A stretch of 64,000 bases of DNA from Desulfopila sp. IMCC35006 (GTDB lineage: Bacteria > Desulfobacterota > Desulfobulbia > Desulfobulbales > Desulfocapsaceae). Below, in pieces: positions 52,722-61,826 of this stretch (the first letter of the stretch is position 1; each line of letters starts with the position of its first letter). The stretch spans positions 62,001 to 126,000 of the forward strand of contig NZ_SWCM01000005.1 of NCBI RefSeq assembly GCF_005116645.1, in the 5' to 3' direction. The translations under genes were made by a program, and so were the position numbers. Below the pieces are notes generated by a model. The model was not told where the DNA came from and did not search any database. It worked only from the letters and a program-made list of their open reading frames with translations.

Positions 52722-53162
52722 ATGAAAGCAAAAGAAATTCTGGCAACCAAAGGTAGTCGAGTCGTCACCGTTGCAAAGGATAGTTCAGTCATCGACGCCA
52801 TGTCGATTTTTTCCGCCAACCGGATCGGCTCTCTCCTCGTTGTTGACAAAGACGGCAGGATCCTTGGCATCATCGGCGCCCGTGATGTCCTCATGGCGGT
52901 CATTAACCATCTCGACGAAATTAAAACGCTCACCGTCGAAAAAATAATGACCACAGATCTTATCGTCGGTACCCCGGACGATTCTATCGATTATTTGTCC
53001 AATATCATGACGGAAAACAGGATTCGTCACGTGCCGATTATTGAAGGAAAGGAGCTCAAAGGCATCGTCTCCATCGGTGATGTTGTGAAATCGCAGTTGA
53101 AGGAGACACATGTAGAGAATAAATATCTGAAAGATTATATTGCCGACAAATATCCCGGTTGA
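52722..53162 (+). CDS. CBS-domain-pair protein
   Basis: 146 residues made almost entirely of two CBS motifs. The first (about residues 1-60) has 'VIDAMSIFSANRIGSLLVVD' and 'ILGIIGARDVLMAV'. The second (about 70-125) has 'MTTDLIVGTPDDSIDYL' and 'IRHVPIIEGKELKGIVSIGDVV'. Stand-alone CBS pairs bind adenine nucleotides or SAM and report energy or redox state to partner proteins. It follows nuo by 200 bp with its own repeat-bearing leader, so it may or may not be part of that transcript. A strong terminator follows. Confidence 0.9.
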   Translation: MKAKEILATKGSRVVTVAKDSSVIDAMSIFSANRIGSLLVVDKDGRILGIIGARDVLMAVINHLDEIKTLTVEKIMTTDLIVGTPDDSIDYLSNIMTENRIRHVPIIEGKELKGIVSIGDVVKSQLKETHVENKYLKDYIADKYPG

Positions 53163-53197
53163 TGAATAAAGGCTATTAACACGACAGCTGCAAAACG

Positions 53198-53253
53198 AAA
53201 GACAAAAAGCTTTTTCCCGAACTGATTCGGAAAAAAGCTTTTTGTCTTTTTTT
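53198..53253. terminator. Bidirectional terminator between CBS gene and AGCS symporter
   Basis: An almost perfect long hairpin (left arm from AAAGACAAAAAGC at 53198, right arm ending in GCTTTTTGTCTTT at 53249) is followed by further T residues on the + strand and flanked by A residues on the other side. It therefore can terminate transcription of both convergent genes. Confidence 0.85.
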
Positions 53254-53291
53254 ATATCCAGGCAAAGAATCTACAAAACCTGGAATTCGTC

Positions 53292-54632
53292 TTATTTAGA
53301 GAAATACTTCTTTGTTTCAGACACAACCACCGGAGTCAAAAACAGCAGTCCAATAAGGTTAGGAATAGCCATCAGCCCATTGAGGGTATCAGAGATATTC
53401 CAGACTAAGCTCAGTTTGGCGACTGCACCAAGTCCTACAAAACAGATAAAAACAATGCGGTATGGCAGCACCGCTTTGACTCCAAAAAGATATTCTATCG
53501 ATTTTTCGCCATAATAGCACCAGCCGAGAATGGTCGAGTAGGCAAAAAGAATAATACCAATAGTTACAACATGGTCTCCGCCCGGCATACCGGCGGCAAA
53601 AGCCATAGTGGTCAATTCCGCTCCCGTCTTACCGTTTGACCAGAGGCCGCTTATTATAAGCACCAGCCCGGTCATGGTACAGACGATGATAGTATCGATA
53701 AAGGTCTGGGTCATGGATACCAGTGCCTGGGTTATCGGGCTCTTGGTCTGGGCAGCTGCCGCTGCAATAGGGGCACTGCCAAGACCGGACTCGTTTGAAA
53801 ACACCCCGCGGGCAACACCCATCCTGATGGCCAGCATAATGCTCGCCCCGGCAAACCCGCCAACGGCTGCGGTGGGATTGAACGCCTGTTTGACGATGAA
53901 AATTAAAGCCGCAGGAACTTCGCTTATGTTGGTAAGAATGATATATCCCGCGCCAGCCATATAAAAAACAATCATGACCGGAACTAGGACACCGGTGACC
54001 CGGCCGATACTTTTGATACCGCCAAGAATGACGGCTGCGGTGCAGATCATCAGAAATATGCCGCTGTACATATGCGGAATACTGTAGGTTGCTTCCACTG
54101 CATCGGCCACAGAATTTGACTGGACCATATTGCCAATGCCAAAAGCGGCGAAAGAGGCAAATACGGCAAAAACAGTACCGAGCCAGGGCATTTTTAACCC
54201 TTGTGAAATATAATACATCGGGCCACCGCACATCTCCCCCTTCTCATCAACAACCCTGTACTTGACCGCAAGAACAGCCTCAGCATATTTGGTAGCCATA
54301 CCAACAAGACCAGTAATCCACATCCAGAACAAGGCGCCTGGGCCGCCCACCGCAATCGCCGTTGCAACACCGGCAATATTACCGGTACCGACAGTTGCCG
54401 AGAGTGCGGTCATCAAAGCCTGAAAATGGGAAATGTCTCCCGGTTCATCGGTTTCTTCCTTGCGTTTAACTAAGGCCAGATAGAGTGCGTAGCCAAGTTT
54501 TCTAAACTGAAGACCGCGCAAGGCAAAAGTCAGCCAGAAACCTGTACCAACCAAAAGGATCAACATTGGTGGTCCCCAGGCAAAAGCCCCGATTTTTCCA
54601 ACTATTGTGTCCAGTGTACTTAAAAAATCCAT
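53292..54632 (-). CDS. AGCS-family sodium:alanine/glycine symporter
   Basis: 446 residues, preceded by GAGGAG. About 11 helices. Family hallmarks: '[18 protein letters not shown]', '[21 protein letters not shown]' (substrate/sodium region), '[19 protein letters not shown]', '[11 protein letters not shown]' and '[17 protein letters not shown]'. It imports alanine or glycine with Na+ at the inner membrane. The 5' region of about 340 bp up to the divergent alcohol dehydrogenase is non-coding. The terminator at 53198-53253 lies just past its stop. Confidence 0.93.
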   Translation of the reverse strand: MDFLSTLDTIVGKIGAFAWGPPMLILLVGTGFWLTFALRGLQFRKLGYALYLALVKRKEETDEPGDISHFQALMTALSATVGTGNIAGVATAIAVGGPGALFWMWITGLVGMATKYAEAVLAVKYRVVDEKGEMCGGPMYYISQGLKMPWLGTVFAVFASFAAFGIGNMVQSNSVADAVEATYSIPHMYSGIFLMICTAAVILGGIKSIGRVTGVLVPVMIVFYMAGAGYIILTNISEVPAALIFIVKQAFNPTAAVGGFAGASIMLAIRMGVARGVFSNESGLGSAPIAAAAAQTKSPITQALVSMTQTFIDTIIVCTMTGLVLIISGLWSNGKTGAELTTMAFAAGMPGGDHVVTIGIILFAYSTILGWCYYGEKSIEYLFGVKAVLPYRIVFICFVGLGAVAKLSLVWNISDTLNGLMAIPNLIGLLFLTPVVVSETKKYFSK

Positions 54633-54975
54633 CGGTTTTCTCCTCTATATTAATGATCAAAATAGAGATAGATCCTCGTCAAAAGAGCACCATCCCTCTT
54701 ACGCGCGACCTCCTTATAACTCGCTTCAAGCTGTTTTTTCTGCAAATTCCCAATTGCTTCATTGCCATTTAAGAGTAAAATGGACCCGCCTACTTTACCC
54801 GATGAAAAGAGAGATACAAGTGCCGGCATCAGACTTTTTTCAGAAAACAGCTCTAAAAAAGCTGTGATACGTAGAATCTGGTCTTCTTATAAATAAATGG
54901 AACATGACCCGAGATAATAATTACCTGTACCATCACTCCGGACCCCAGAATACGTTATGCACACATGGAGAACAT
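54633..54975. other. Divergent intergenic region
   Basis: About 340 bp between the AGCS symporter and the alcohol dehydrogenase. No convincing gene. A dyad ACAGC/GCTGT lies near 54850. The AGCS leader begins like the 5' end of an L-box (GAGGTCGCG) but is only about 80 nt long, too short for a lysine riboswitch. No consensus promoter stands out. Confidence 0.45.
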
Positions 54976-56172
54976 ATGATTTCCGCCTTCAGCCTTAACA
55001 CTCCTCCCCACATCATTTTTGGCCCGGGGAAACTGACGGAACTTGAGCACATCATCGGACGATTTGGCTCCCATCCCCTGCTGGTGCTCGGCAGTCACTC
55101 TTTTCTGCAAACCGAGCATTACCAATTAGTGCAGCGTATATTTAGCAAGCTCGGCTGCAAAAACGAAACTGTGCACATCGGCTCAGAACCTTCCCCGGCT
55201 ATGATCGATGCGATAGTTGCCAAATTAACCGGGAGAGGGATTGATCTGGTTATCGCCATTGGTGGCGGTTCCACCCTCGACAGCGGCAAGGCGATTTCGG
55301 CCATGCTGGTGGAGAAAAAAGAGGTTGTCCGGTTTCTGGAAGGGGTGGGAGACAGAACCCCCAGCGGCAGAAAAATCCCTTTCATCGCCATTCCAACGAC
55401 CTCAGGCACCGGCAGCGAGGCAACCAGTAATGCAGTGCTCAGTTCTGTTGGCCGAGAGGGTTTTAAGTGTTCGCTCCGCCATGACAATTATATTCCCAAT
55501 CTTGCTCTGGTTGATCCACGCTTAACCCTGTCCTGCCCACCAAAGCTGACGGTGGCCTGTTCCATGGACTGTTTCACCCAGTTGGTTGAAGGATACCTTT
55601 CCACCAACAGTTCCTCTCTCTCCGAGGCCTTGGCCCTGGAAGGAATCAGGGCCGTCCGCAGGTCATTGCGTGTTGTCTGCAGCGACGGCACTGATCTTCC
55701 GGCCAGGACGGATCTCTCTTATGGTGCACTGCTCTCGGGGATTGTCCTCAGTAATAGCGGACTCGGCACGGTACACGGCTTTGCTTCGGTGATCGGCGGT
55801 TTTTTTGCCATCCCCCATGGGATAATCTGCGGGACGCTCATGGCACCAGCCAATGCGCTCACCTTAAAGAACTTGCAAATGAAGAGTGCTGATCATCCGG
55901 CCCTTGCCAAGTATGCTAACCTTGGCCGGATATTCAGTGATCAACCGCGCAAAACGGATGCCTGGTATCAAGATCACTTCATTTACGAGCTACAGAGTCT
56001 TGCCATCGAACTGAACATGCCGAACCTGAGTGAATTCGGGGTGACAACCGGCGATATTGAAAAAATTGTCGCTAAAACTGGCAATAAATACAATCCCGCC
56101 CAGCTGTCAAAAGTGGAATTAACCGACATTCTCCTGAGCAGAATCAGTACCCATTGCCCGGACAATAAATAA
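54976..56172 (+). CDS. Iron-type (group III) alcohol dehydrogenase
   Basis: 398 residues from ATG 54976, five bases after GGAG; an upstream in-frame start at 54904 is unlikely. The NAD site is 'VIAIGGGSTLDSGKAISA', followed by 'AIPTTSGTGSEATSNAV'. Expected metal ligands by alignment with FucO are D198, residue 202, H267 and H281 ('VHGFASVIGG', 'AIPHGIICG'). Residue 202 is Gln instead of His ('MDCFTQLVEGY'), and the second His of the HxxxH pair is Ser271. That pattern is shared, as I recall, with a subgroup of such enzymes. It reduces an aldehyde or oxidises an alcohol with NAD(P). It may serve the nearby glycyl radical enzyme. Substrate unknown. Confidence 0.85.
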   Translation: MISAFSLNTPPHIIFGPGKLTELEHIIGRFGSHPLLVLGSHSFLQTEHYQLVQRIFSKLGCKNETVHIGSEPSPAMIDAIVAKLTGRGIDLVIAIGGGSTLDSGKAISAMLVEKKEVVRFLEGVGDRTPSGRKIPFIAIPTTSGTGSEATSNAVLSSVGREGFKCSLRHDNYIPNLALVDPRLTLSCPPKLTVACSMDCFTQLVEGYLSTNSSSLSEALALEGIRAVRRSLRVVCSDGTDLPARTDLSYGALLSGIVLSNSGLGTVHGFASVIGGFFAIPHGIICGTLMAPANALTLKNLQMKSADHPALAKYANLGRIFSDQPRKTDAWYQDHFIYELQSLAIELNMPNLSEFGVTTGDIEKIVAKTGNKYNPAQLSKVELTDILLSRISTHCPDNK

Positions 56173-56180
56173 TCTTATTA

Positions 56181-56203
56181 GCCGTCAAGCTCAGCCTGTC
56201 GAA
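56181..56203. repeat. Short REP-like sequence
   Basis: The segment TCAAGCTCAGCCTGTCGAA (within 56181-56203), read on the other strand as TTCGACAGGCTGAGCTTGA, resembles the 'TTCGACA(A/G)GCTCAG' repeat scattered in many proteobacterial genomes. It sits in the 102-bp gap between convergent genes. Only one copy is seen in this window. Confidence 0.35.
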
Positions 56204-56274
56204 ATTAAAGCCTGGATAATCTCAGAACCGTAAACGATTACCTGAATCAATAGCCCAACAAGGGCAAAATCCAG

Positions 56275-56850
56275 TTAGAGGCGGCCTTCGACAATGTCCC
56301 GGCCAAACTGTTCTGCCCGTGCCATTTCGTCAGGGGCTTCCAGAACCGCTTTGCGCTTATCGACCCCTTTCACCAAGAGCTCCCCGGCATATTCGACATC
56401 CATGGCATCATAAATATACCTGGCGGTCAATATGCTGCAGTCGAAGATCTTTGGACCCACGGTAGCGGCAGTGGATATGAGATACCCTTTTCGCCCCTTC
56501 CCTTCACCAAATCTTTCTTTAAGGAGATATCTTCTGGCCCAGCGCGACTGAAACCTATCACCAAAGATTTTACATTGGGCAGAAAGGCCATAAAAATACA
56601 CCGGACTGACCAGCACCAGGCGATCGGCATCATCTACTTGCTGAAAAATTGGCGTCAAATCGTCGTTCAGGACACAGTTACCGGATTTCTCGCAGCCCCC
56701 ACACCCCTGACATGGCCGCATATTCAGGTCGTTAAGCCGGATATATTCAACCGCGCCGCCGCTCTTTTCCACCGCTTCAGCAACTTTACGGGCCAATGTT
56801 TCACTATTGCCATTTTTCCTGGGACTTCCCAACACAACCAGCATTTTCAT
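56275..56850 (-). CDS. Iron-sulfur flavoprotein / NADPH-dependent FMN reductase family
   Basis: 191 residues from ATG 56850 with GGGGGAG upstream (ATG 56844 is an alternative). The flavodoxin-like FMN loop is 'VLGSPRKNGNSETLARKV'. A compact cysteine motif C-x2-C-x2-C-x5-C ('CQGCGGCEKSGNC') matches that of archaeal Isf [4Fe-4S] flavoproteins. 'LVSPVYFYGLSAQCKIFGDR' completes the FMN site. It probably moves electrons between ferredoxin or NAD(P)H and a small acceptor, or protects from oxygen. It is divergent from the glycyl radical activase, which is oxygen-sensitive; a protective link is speculative. Confidence 0.82.
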   Translation of the reverse strand: MKMLVVLGSPRKNGNSETLARKVAEAVEKSGGAVEYIRLNDLNMRPCQGCGGCEKSGNCVLNDDLTPIFQQVDDADRLVLVSPVYFYGLSAQCKIFGDRFQSRWARRYLLKERFGEGKGRKGYLISTAATVGPKIFDCSILTARYIYDAMDVEYAGELLVKGVDKRKAVLEAPDEMARAEQFGRDIVEGRL

Positions 56851-57010
56851 AGTCTGCTCTCCCCCTTTTCGCATGCACCATGCACTAGGCATTCCGTTGT
56901 CTTTCATGGACATATATCAGCTCTTCACGCCGGGATCGGACCACTGCTCCAATCTTTTTCCCATTACCCTCATCTTTCGTATAATCTTTTTTTGGTATTT
57001 AGACAATCTC

Positions 57011-57043
57011 TTGAAATAGTACACAACAATAGTATACAATACT
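57011..57043 (+). promoter_or_regulatory. Candidate promoter with overlapping operator-like dyad
   Basis: TTGAAA (57011-57016) and TACAAT (57035-57040) are 18 bases apart (or TATACA at 16). A perfect dyad AGTAT-ACA-ATACT (57031-57043) covers the -10 box, a position suited to a repressor. Transcription would begin about 100 bases before the activase ATG. Confidence 0.4.
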
Positions 57044-57149
57044 CACTCCTCTGTATCATCTTTACAGACAGGTGATTCTTTGGCAGGATTTCCAAAACAT
57101 ACCGGAATTTTCCATTGCATGAGAATGAGATTTATTGTTAATAAAGTGT

Positions 57150-58061
57150 ATGGATGAAATAAAATCAACAATTTTTGCTATCAAACGGTATGCACTCCAT
57201 GATGGCCCGAATATCAGGACAACCATTTTTTTTAAAGGATGCCCCCTGAGCTGCAACTGGTGTCACAATCCGGAAGGTATTGATTTTAACATCAGTATAA
57301 TTACCCTCAACGACAGATGTGTTGGGTGTGCAGAGTGTATTGCCACCTGTGCACATAAGGCTCTACAACGCTCCAATACGGGTATCAGCCGTGATGACCG
57401 ATTGTGCACCCTCTGTCAAAGCTGCGTCGAGACCTGCCCGGCTCTGGCCCATGAGCCCACCGGCTGGCAGATGACAACGCAGCAGCTGTTGCACGAAATA
57501 CAAAAAGATGTACCCTTTTATGATCAATCCGGTGGTGGTGTCACCATCTCCGGCGGCGAACCCCTCAGTCAGCCGGAAGGGTTGCTCGCGCTGCTGCAGG
57601 GCTGCGCTGCCCTGGGGATTCATCGAACCGTTGACAGCAGTGCCTTTGCGCCCACCGCAACTCTTCTGCGCATCGCCCGGTATACTGATTTATTTCTAAT
57701 TGATTTAAAACACATGAATACCAGGCTTCATCGGCAATATACCGGTGTGGCCAACGACTTGATATTACATAATCTGCAGAAGCTGGCAGAAATCGGGCGA
57801 CCGGCCAGGGTGCGCATTCCCCTTATCCCCGGCGTCAATGATGACGAAATCAATATCAGGGAGACTGGGGCTTTTGTCGCCAGATGCAAAAACGTTCAGG
57901 GCATCGACGTTCTCCCGTACCACCCTTCGGCTACCGCCAAATATAAAAAACTGGGCCTGAAGTACAAGGGAATGCAGTTTACCGCGCCCACCCAGGATAC
58001 GTTGAGCACTACCGTTGATCTACTGAAAAATTACCTGTCAGATGTCCGCATCGGAGGATAA
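57150..58061 (+). CDS. Glycyl radical enzyme activating enzyme (radical SAM)
   Basis: 303 residues from ATG 57150 (an in-frame TTG at 57135 is possible). The radical-SAM motif is 'FFKGCPLSCNWCHNPEG' (C-x3-C-x2-C). It is followed by a ferredoxin-like insert with two cluster motifs, 'CVGCAECIATCAHKAL' and 'CTLCQSCVETCPALA', the arrangement found in activases of HypD, CutC, glycerol dehydratase and benzylsuccinate synthase but not PflA. 'GGGVTISGGEPLSQPEGL' and 'DLKHMNTRLHRQYTG' complete the fold. It uses SAM and a reduced [4Fe-4S] cluster to place the glycyl radical on the protein encoded one base downstream. Confidence 0.93.
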   Translation: MDEIKSTIFAIKRYALHDGPNIRTTIFFKGCPLSCNWCHNPEGIDFNISIITLNDRCVGCAECIATCAHKALQRSNTGISRDDRLCTLCQSCVETCPALAHEPTGWQMTTQQLLHEIQKDVPFYDQSGGGVTISGGEPLSQPEGLLALLQGCAALGIHRTVDSSAFAPTATLLRIARYTDLFLIDLKHMNTRLHRQYTGVANDLILHNLQKLAEIGRPARVRIPLIPGVNDDEINIRETGAFVARCKNVQGIDVLPYHPSATAKYKKLGLKYKGMQFTAPTQDTLSTTVDLLKNYLSDVRIGG

Positions 58062-58062
58062 T

Positions 58063-60423
58063 ATGAACACCAGGATAACAGCACTGCGCGAAGAGAGCTT
58101 TGCCACCCAACCATCCATCTCTATAGAACGGGCGGTACTGGAAACCGAGTTCTATAAAGAAAACAGCGGTAAATACTCACTTCCCGTTTTACGTGCTCTC
58201 TGCTTTAAGCATCTCTGTCTAAAAAAGAGCCTGCATATCGGTGATGGGGAACTGATCGTCGGCGAGCGGGGCCCGGCACCAAAGGTGGTGCCGACCTTTC
58301 CTGAGCTGACCTGCCACAGTGCTGAAGATCTGCATATTTTAAACACCAGGGCCATGACCAGCTACCGGGTGGCGGAGGAAGATATCCAGCGTTACCAGGA
58401 AGAGGTTATCCCCTACTGGCAGGGACGATCAATGCGCGACCGAATTTTCAGTGAGATCCCCGACGACTGGCGTATTGCCTACGAAGCCGGGTTGTTCACG
58501 GAATTTATGGAACAGCGGGCACCGGGTCATACCGCCCTGGACGGAACCATCTACACCATGGGCATGGTCGACTTTAAGAAACGGATCGCAGACAGGCTCG
58601 CCCGCCTCGATTACCAAAACGACCCGGAGGCCTCGGACAAGGCCGAACAGCTCCAGGCGATGGATATTTCCTGTGATGCGGCGATCATATTTGCCGAGCG
58701 CCATGCAGAACTTGCCCAGACGATGGCGGCAACAGAAGAAAATCCCGCCCGTCGCGCAGAACTGCGCCATATAGCAGAAATCTGTCGACAGGTTCCGGCG
58801 CATACCCCAAGGACTTTTCATGAAGCCCTGCAGATGTACTGGTTTGTCCATCTCGGCATAATAACCGAGCTGAACGGCTGGGATGCCATGACTCCCGGCC
58901 ATCTGGATCAGCACCTCCGGCCTTTCTATGAAAAGGACCTTGCCGCCGGCCGGCTTGACCGGGAAAAAGCCAAAGAACTGCTCAGCTGCCTGTGGATCAA
59001 AGTCAACAACCACACTGCACCGCCGAAGGTAGGCGTCACCGCTAAAGAAAGCGGAACGTATAACGATTTTACCCAGATTAATCTCGGCGGCTTGAATGGT
59101 GCGGGCGGCGATGCGAGCAACGAAGTATCCTTTCTCTGCCTGGAAGTTTCCGACGAACTGCATCTGCTCCAGCCCCAGCCCAGTGTCCATATCAGCAATA
59201 AAACACCAGAGAGGTTCTTGAAAGCAGCAACCAGAGTCATCCGTAAAGGCTATGGCTACCCTTCGGTATTCAATACCGATGCGGTGATCATGGAGCAGGT
59301 GCGGGTCGGCAAAACTGTCGAAGATGCAAGGGAAGGCGGGACCAGCGGCTGTATTGAGACCGGAGCTTTCGGCAAAGAAGCCTACATCCTCACCGGCTAT
59401 CTCAACGTTCCTAAAATACTAGAAATAACGCTCAACAACGGCCACGATCAACTCACTGGCAAAAGAGTGTCAATTGAAACCGGCGACCCCACAACCTTCA
59501 CCAGTTTCGATGAACTCTATGCGGCCTTCACCAGACAGCTTGAGTATGTGGTAAACCTCAAGATACGGGTCAACAACTACATTGAACGGATGTATGCCAA
59601 ATATTCTCCGGCGCCTTTCTTATCGGTGGTCATCCATGACTGCATCGAAAAAGGCAAAGACTACTATGACGGCGGACCGCGTTATAACACCAACTATATC
59701 CAGTGTTGCGGCATCGGTACGGTGACCGACAGCCTGTCGGCCATCAAGACCCATGTCTACGACACTGGCTCGATATCGATGGAGAGACTGCTTGCCGGCC
59801 TGAAAAATAATTTTGCCGACGAAGAACCATTACGCCTGAAACTCTGGAATAAAACTCCTTTTTACGGCAATGACGATGACCGGGCCGACGATATCATGAA
59901 AAGTGTGTACAGCTCGCTTTATGACGCCATCGACGGTAAACCCAATACCAAAGGAACGGTCTATCATCTGAATATGCTTTCCACCACCTGCCATGTCTAT
60001 TTCGGAAAAATGCTCGGTGCATCCGCCAACGGCCGATTCGCCCATCTGCCCGAATCCGACGGCACTTCGCCATCCCATGGTGCCGACCGCAACGGTCCAA
60101 CCGCGGTGATCAAATCCCTCAGCAAGATGGACCAGCTGAAATCGGGTGGCACCCTGCTCAATCAACGTTTTCTGCCAAGCGTTCTGGCAACCGAGCAGGA
60201 CCTCGATAAACTTGGCGGCCTGATCCGCACCTACTTTACTCTGGGAGGCCACCATATCCAGTTTAACGTGATTGATACCAAAACCCTGCGTTCAGCCCAG
60301 CAGCACCCCGATGAATACCGCAACCTGCTGGTCCGGGTTGCCGGCTATAGCGATTACTTTGTCGATCTCGACAAGGAACATCAGGAAGAGATTATCAGCC
60401 GAACGGAACAGGAGTTGACATAA
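58063..60423 (+). CDS. Glycyl radical enzyme, trans-4-hydroxy-L-proline dehydratase (HypD)-like
   Basis: 786 residues from ATG 58063, with GGAGG seven bases upstream. The radical site is G761 in 'RVAGYSDYF'. The active-site cysteine is C430 followed by E432 in 'GTSGCIETGAFGKEAYIL'. Long stretches (ERAVLETE, GDGELIVGER, TELNGWDAMTPG, LDQHLRPFYE, YNDFTQINLGG, LTGYLNVPKILE) run parallel to the Clostridioides difficile HypD sequence as I remember it. The Asp-Phe pair and the tyrosine after C430 recalled from that active site are kept. HypD dehydrates hydroxyproline to pyrroline-5-carboxylate, which ProC then reduces. No proC adjoins here, and alcohol dehydrogenase lies nearby, so a related diol or hydroxylated substrate is possible. 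Confident for the class, moderate for the substrate. Confidence 0.85.
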   Translation: MNTRITALREESFATQPSISIERAVLETEFYKENSGKYSLPVLRALCFKHLCLKKSLHIGDGELIVGERGPAPKVVPTFPELTCHSAEDLHILNTRAMTSYRVAEEDIQRYQEEVIPYWQGRSMRDRIFSEIPDDWRIAYEAGLFTEFMEQRAPGHTALDGTIYTMGMVDFKKRIADRLARLDYQNDPEASDKAEQLQAMDISCDAAIIFAERHAELAQTMAATEENPARRAELRHIAEICRQVPAHTPRTFHEALQMYWFVHLGIITELNGWDAMTPGHLDQHLRPFYEKDLAAGRLDREKAKELLSCLWIKVNNHTAPPKVGVTAKESGTYNDFTQINLGGLNGAGGDASNEVSFLCLEVSDELHLLQPQPSVHISNKTPERFLKAATRVIRKGYGYPSVFNTDAVIMEQVRVGKTVEDAREGGTSGCIETGAFGKEAYILTGYLNVPKILEITLNNGHDQLTGKRVSIETGDPTTFTSFDELYAAFTRQLEYVVNLKIRVNNYIERMYAKYSPAPFLSVVIHDCIEKGKDYYDGGPRYNTNYIQCCGIGTVTDSLSAIKTHVYDTGSISMERLLAGLKNNFADEEPLRLKLWNKTPFYGNDDDRADDIMKSVYSSLYDAIDGKPNTKGTVYHLNMLSTTCHVYFGKMLGASANGRFAHLPESDGTSPSHGADRNGPTAVIKSLSKMDQLKSGGTLLNQRFLPSVLATEQDLDKLGGLIRTYFTLGGHHIQFNVIDTKTLRSAQQHPDEYRNLLVRVAGYSDYFVDLDKEHQEEIISRTEQELT

Positions 60424-60561
60424 TAAACGTTCATTAGCACCCCATATGCACACGATCAGACTGATGGGCATAGGACAGAGCTATAGCCCATCAGCCTGCT
60501 TGTACGCCTCTGGAATACTACTAAACGTTTAAAGAGATCAGGTGTATGCACCAAAAGCTCG

Positions 60562-60611
60562 AAAAAGAAACGGCCATCAGCGATAGAATCACTGATGGCC
60601 GTTTCTTTTTT
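60562..60611. terminator. Bidirectional terminator between HypD-like gene and aminotransferase
   Basis: AAAAAGAAACGGCCATCAG (60562-60580) and CTGATGGCCGTTTCTTTTTT (60592-60611) form a perfect stem of about 18 bp with an 11-nt loop. The stem ends in T residues on the + strand and A residues on the other side, so it serves both convergent genes. Confidence 0.92.
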
Positions 60612-60629
60612 AAGGAATTGTTGCAGAAC

Positions 60630-61826
60630 TTATTTATCGAGTGCCTCGGCGATAGCGTCGCAGACATAATCGATATTTGCTTTGGTCAGTCCGGCAAGAT
60701 TGATCCGGCCGCCACCCACCACATAAATTGCCTTGTTGGTCCGCAACCAGGCGACAATTTCATCGGACAGACCGCTGAAAGAAAACATGCCGCGTTGTCT
60801 GGTGATGGAGGAAAAGTCGCCTTTCACCCCCCTTGCAGCAAGTCCCTCAACCAATGCGACGCGCATTGCCTTGATCCGATCGCGCATCCCGGCAAGCTCA
60901 CCCAGCCACTGCTTATGCAGCTCGGGATCGCTGAGGATTGTTGCCACGACAAGACCACCGTGAGCCGGCGGGTTGGAATAGATGACCCGGATGGTGGTTT
61001 TCAGATGACTCATGGCCACCGCCGCCTCTTCTGCGGTCGGGCAGACGACAGTCAAAGCACCGGTCCGCTCATTGTACAGACCGAAGTTTTTCGAAAACGA
61101 ACTGGCGATGAAAAAATCGACGCCGGTTGCCGCGAACTCTTCAATCCCGCACCGGTCTGCTTCGACACTTTCCCCAAAACCCTGATAGGCAAAATCAAGA
61201 AAGGGAATCCAGCCTTTTTCTTTGCCGATAGCCGCTACCTGACGCCACTGGTCACTATTGAGATCAACCCCGCTCGGGTTATGACAGCAGGCGTGCAGCA
61301 GAACGATGTCACCGGCCGGCACCTTTTCGAGGCAGGCCGTCATAGCACCAAAATCGACGGCTCTGGTTGCCGGGTTGTAATAAGCATATTCCGCCAGCTC
61401 AAACCCGGCGGTTTGAAAGACACCCTTATGATTGGCCCAGGTCGGTTTGCTGATCCACACCTTGGCCGCAGGATAAAATTTCTTCAGCAGATCACCACCG
61501 ACCCGCAGTGCACCCGTCCCGCCAGGCGCATGAGCGGTCACGGCACGACCGCTGGTTATAACTTCGGATGCTTCACCAAAGAGGAGATTTTGTACTTCTT
61601 TGGCGTAGGTCGGATCACCGGAAATGGGCAGGTAACTTTTCGTACCTTCCTTTTCCAACAGAATTTTTTCGGCAGCTTTCACACAAGCCAGAATGGGAGT
61701 CCTTCCTTCTTCATCTTTGTACACCCCTACGCCGAGATTGACCTTTTTTACATTGGGGTCATTACGAAACGCCTCGGTCAGTCCCAGAATTGAGTCTGCC
61801 GGAGCTGCTTTAACATTTTTCCACAT
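60630..61826 (-). CDS. Aspartate/aromatic-amino-acid aminotransferase (class I, AspC/TyrB type)
   Basis: 398 residues, normal length. The fold type I signatures are 'VNLGVGVYKDEEGRTPIL', 'QSLSGTGALR'-type block (here 'APGGTGALRVGGDLL'), 'LLHACCHNPSGVDL' and the PLP lysine K246 in 'ASSFSKNFGLYNERTG'. The C-terminal substrate-binding arginine lies in 'RINLAGLT'. It exchanges amino groups between aspartate (or aromatic amino acids) and 2-oxoglutarate in the cytoplasm. Sequence alone does not separate AspC from TyrB. It has its own promoter and shares the terminator at 60562-60611. Confidence 0.93.
   Translation of the reverse strand: MWKNVKAAPADSILGLTEAFRNDPNVKKVNLGVGVYKDEEGRTPILACVKAAEKILLEKEGTKSYLPISGDPTYAKEVQNLLFGEASEVITSGRAVTAHAPGGTGALRVGGDLLKKFYPAAKVWISKPTWANHKGVFQTAGFELAEYAYYNPATRAVDFGAMTACLEKVPAGDIVLLHACCHNPSGVDLNSDQWRQVAAIGKEKGWIPFLDFAYQGFGESVEADRCGIEEFAATGVDFFIASSFSKNFGLYNERTGALTVVCPTAEEAAVAMSHLKTTIRVIYSNPPAHGGLVVATILSDPELHKQWLGELAGMRDRIKAMRVALVEGLAARGVKGDFSSITRQRGMFSFSGLSDEIVAWLRTNKAIYVVGGGRINLAGLTKANIDYVCDAIAEALDK

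Noticed and set aside
54633-54720. Lysine riboswitch before the AGCS symporter
   Set aside because: The leader has a GAGGTCGCG start reminiscent of an L-box, but only about 80 nt separate it from the ATG and the other conserved blocks are missing.
57075-57100. Sigma54 promoter upstream of the glycyl radical activase
   Set aside because: TTGGCAGG is present, but the -12 TTGC element is not at the required spacing.
60546-61793. Open frame of 415 codons on the + strand
   Set aside because: Lies antisense to the well-supported aminotransferase, starts inside the terminator hairpin, and has no family features.
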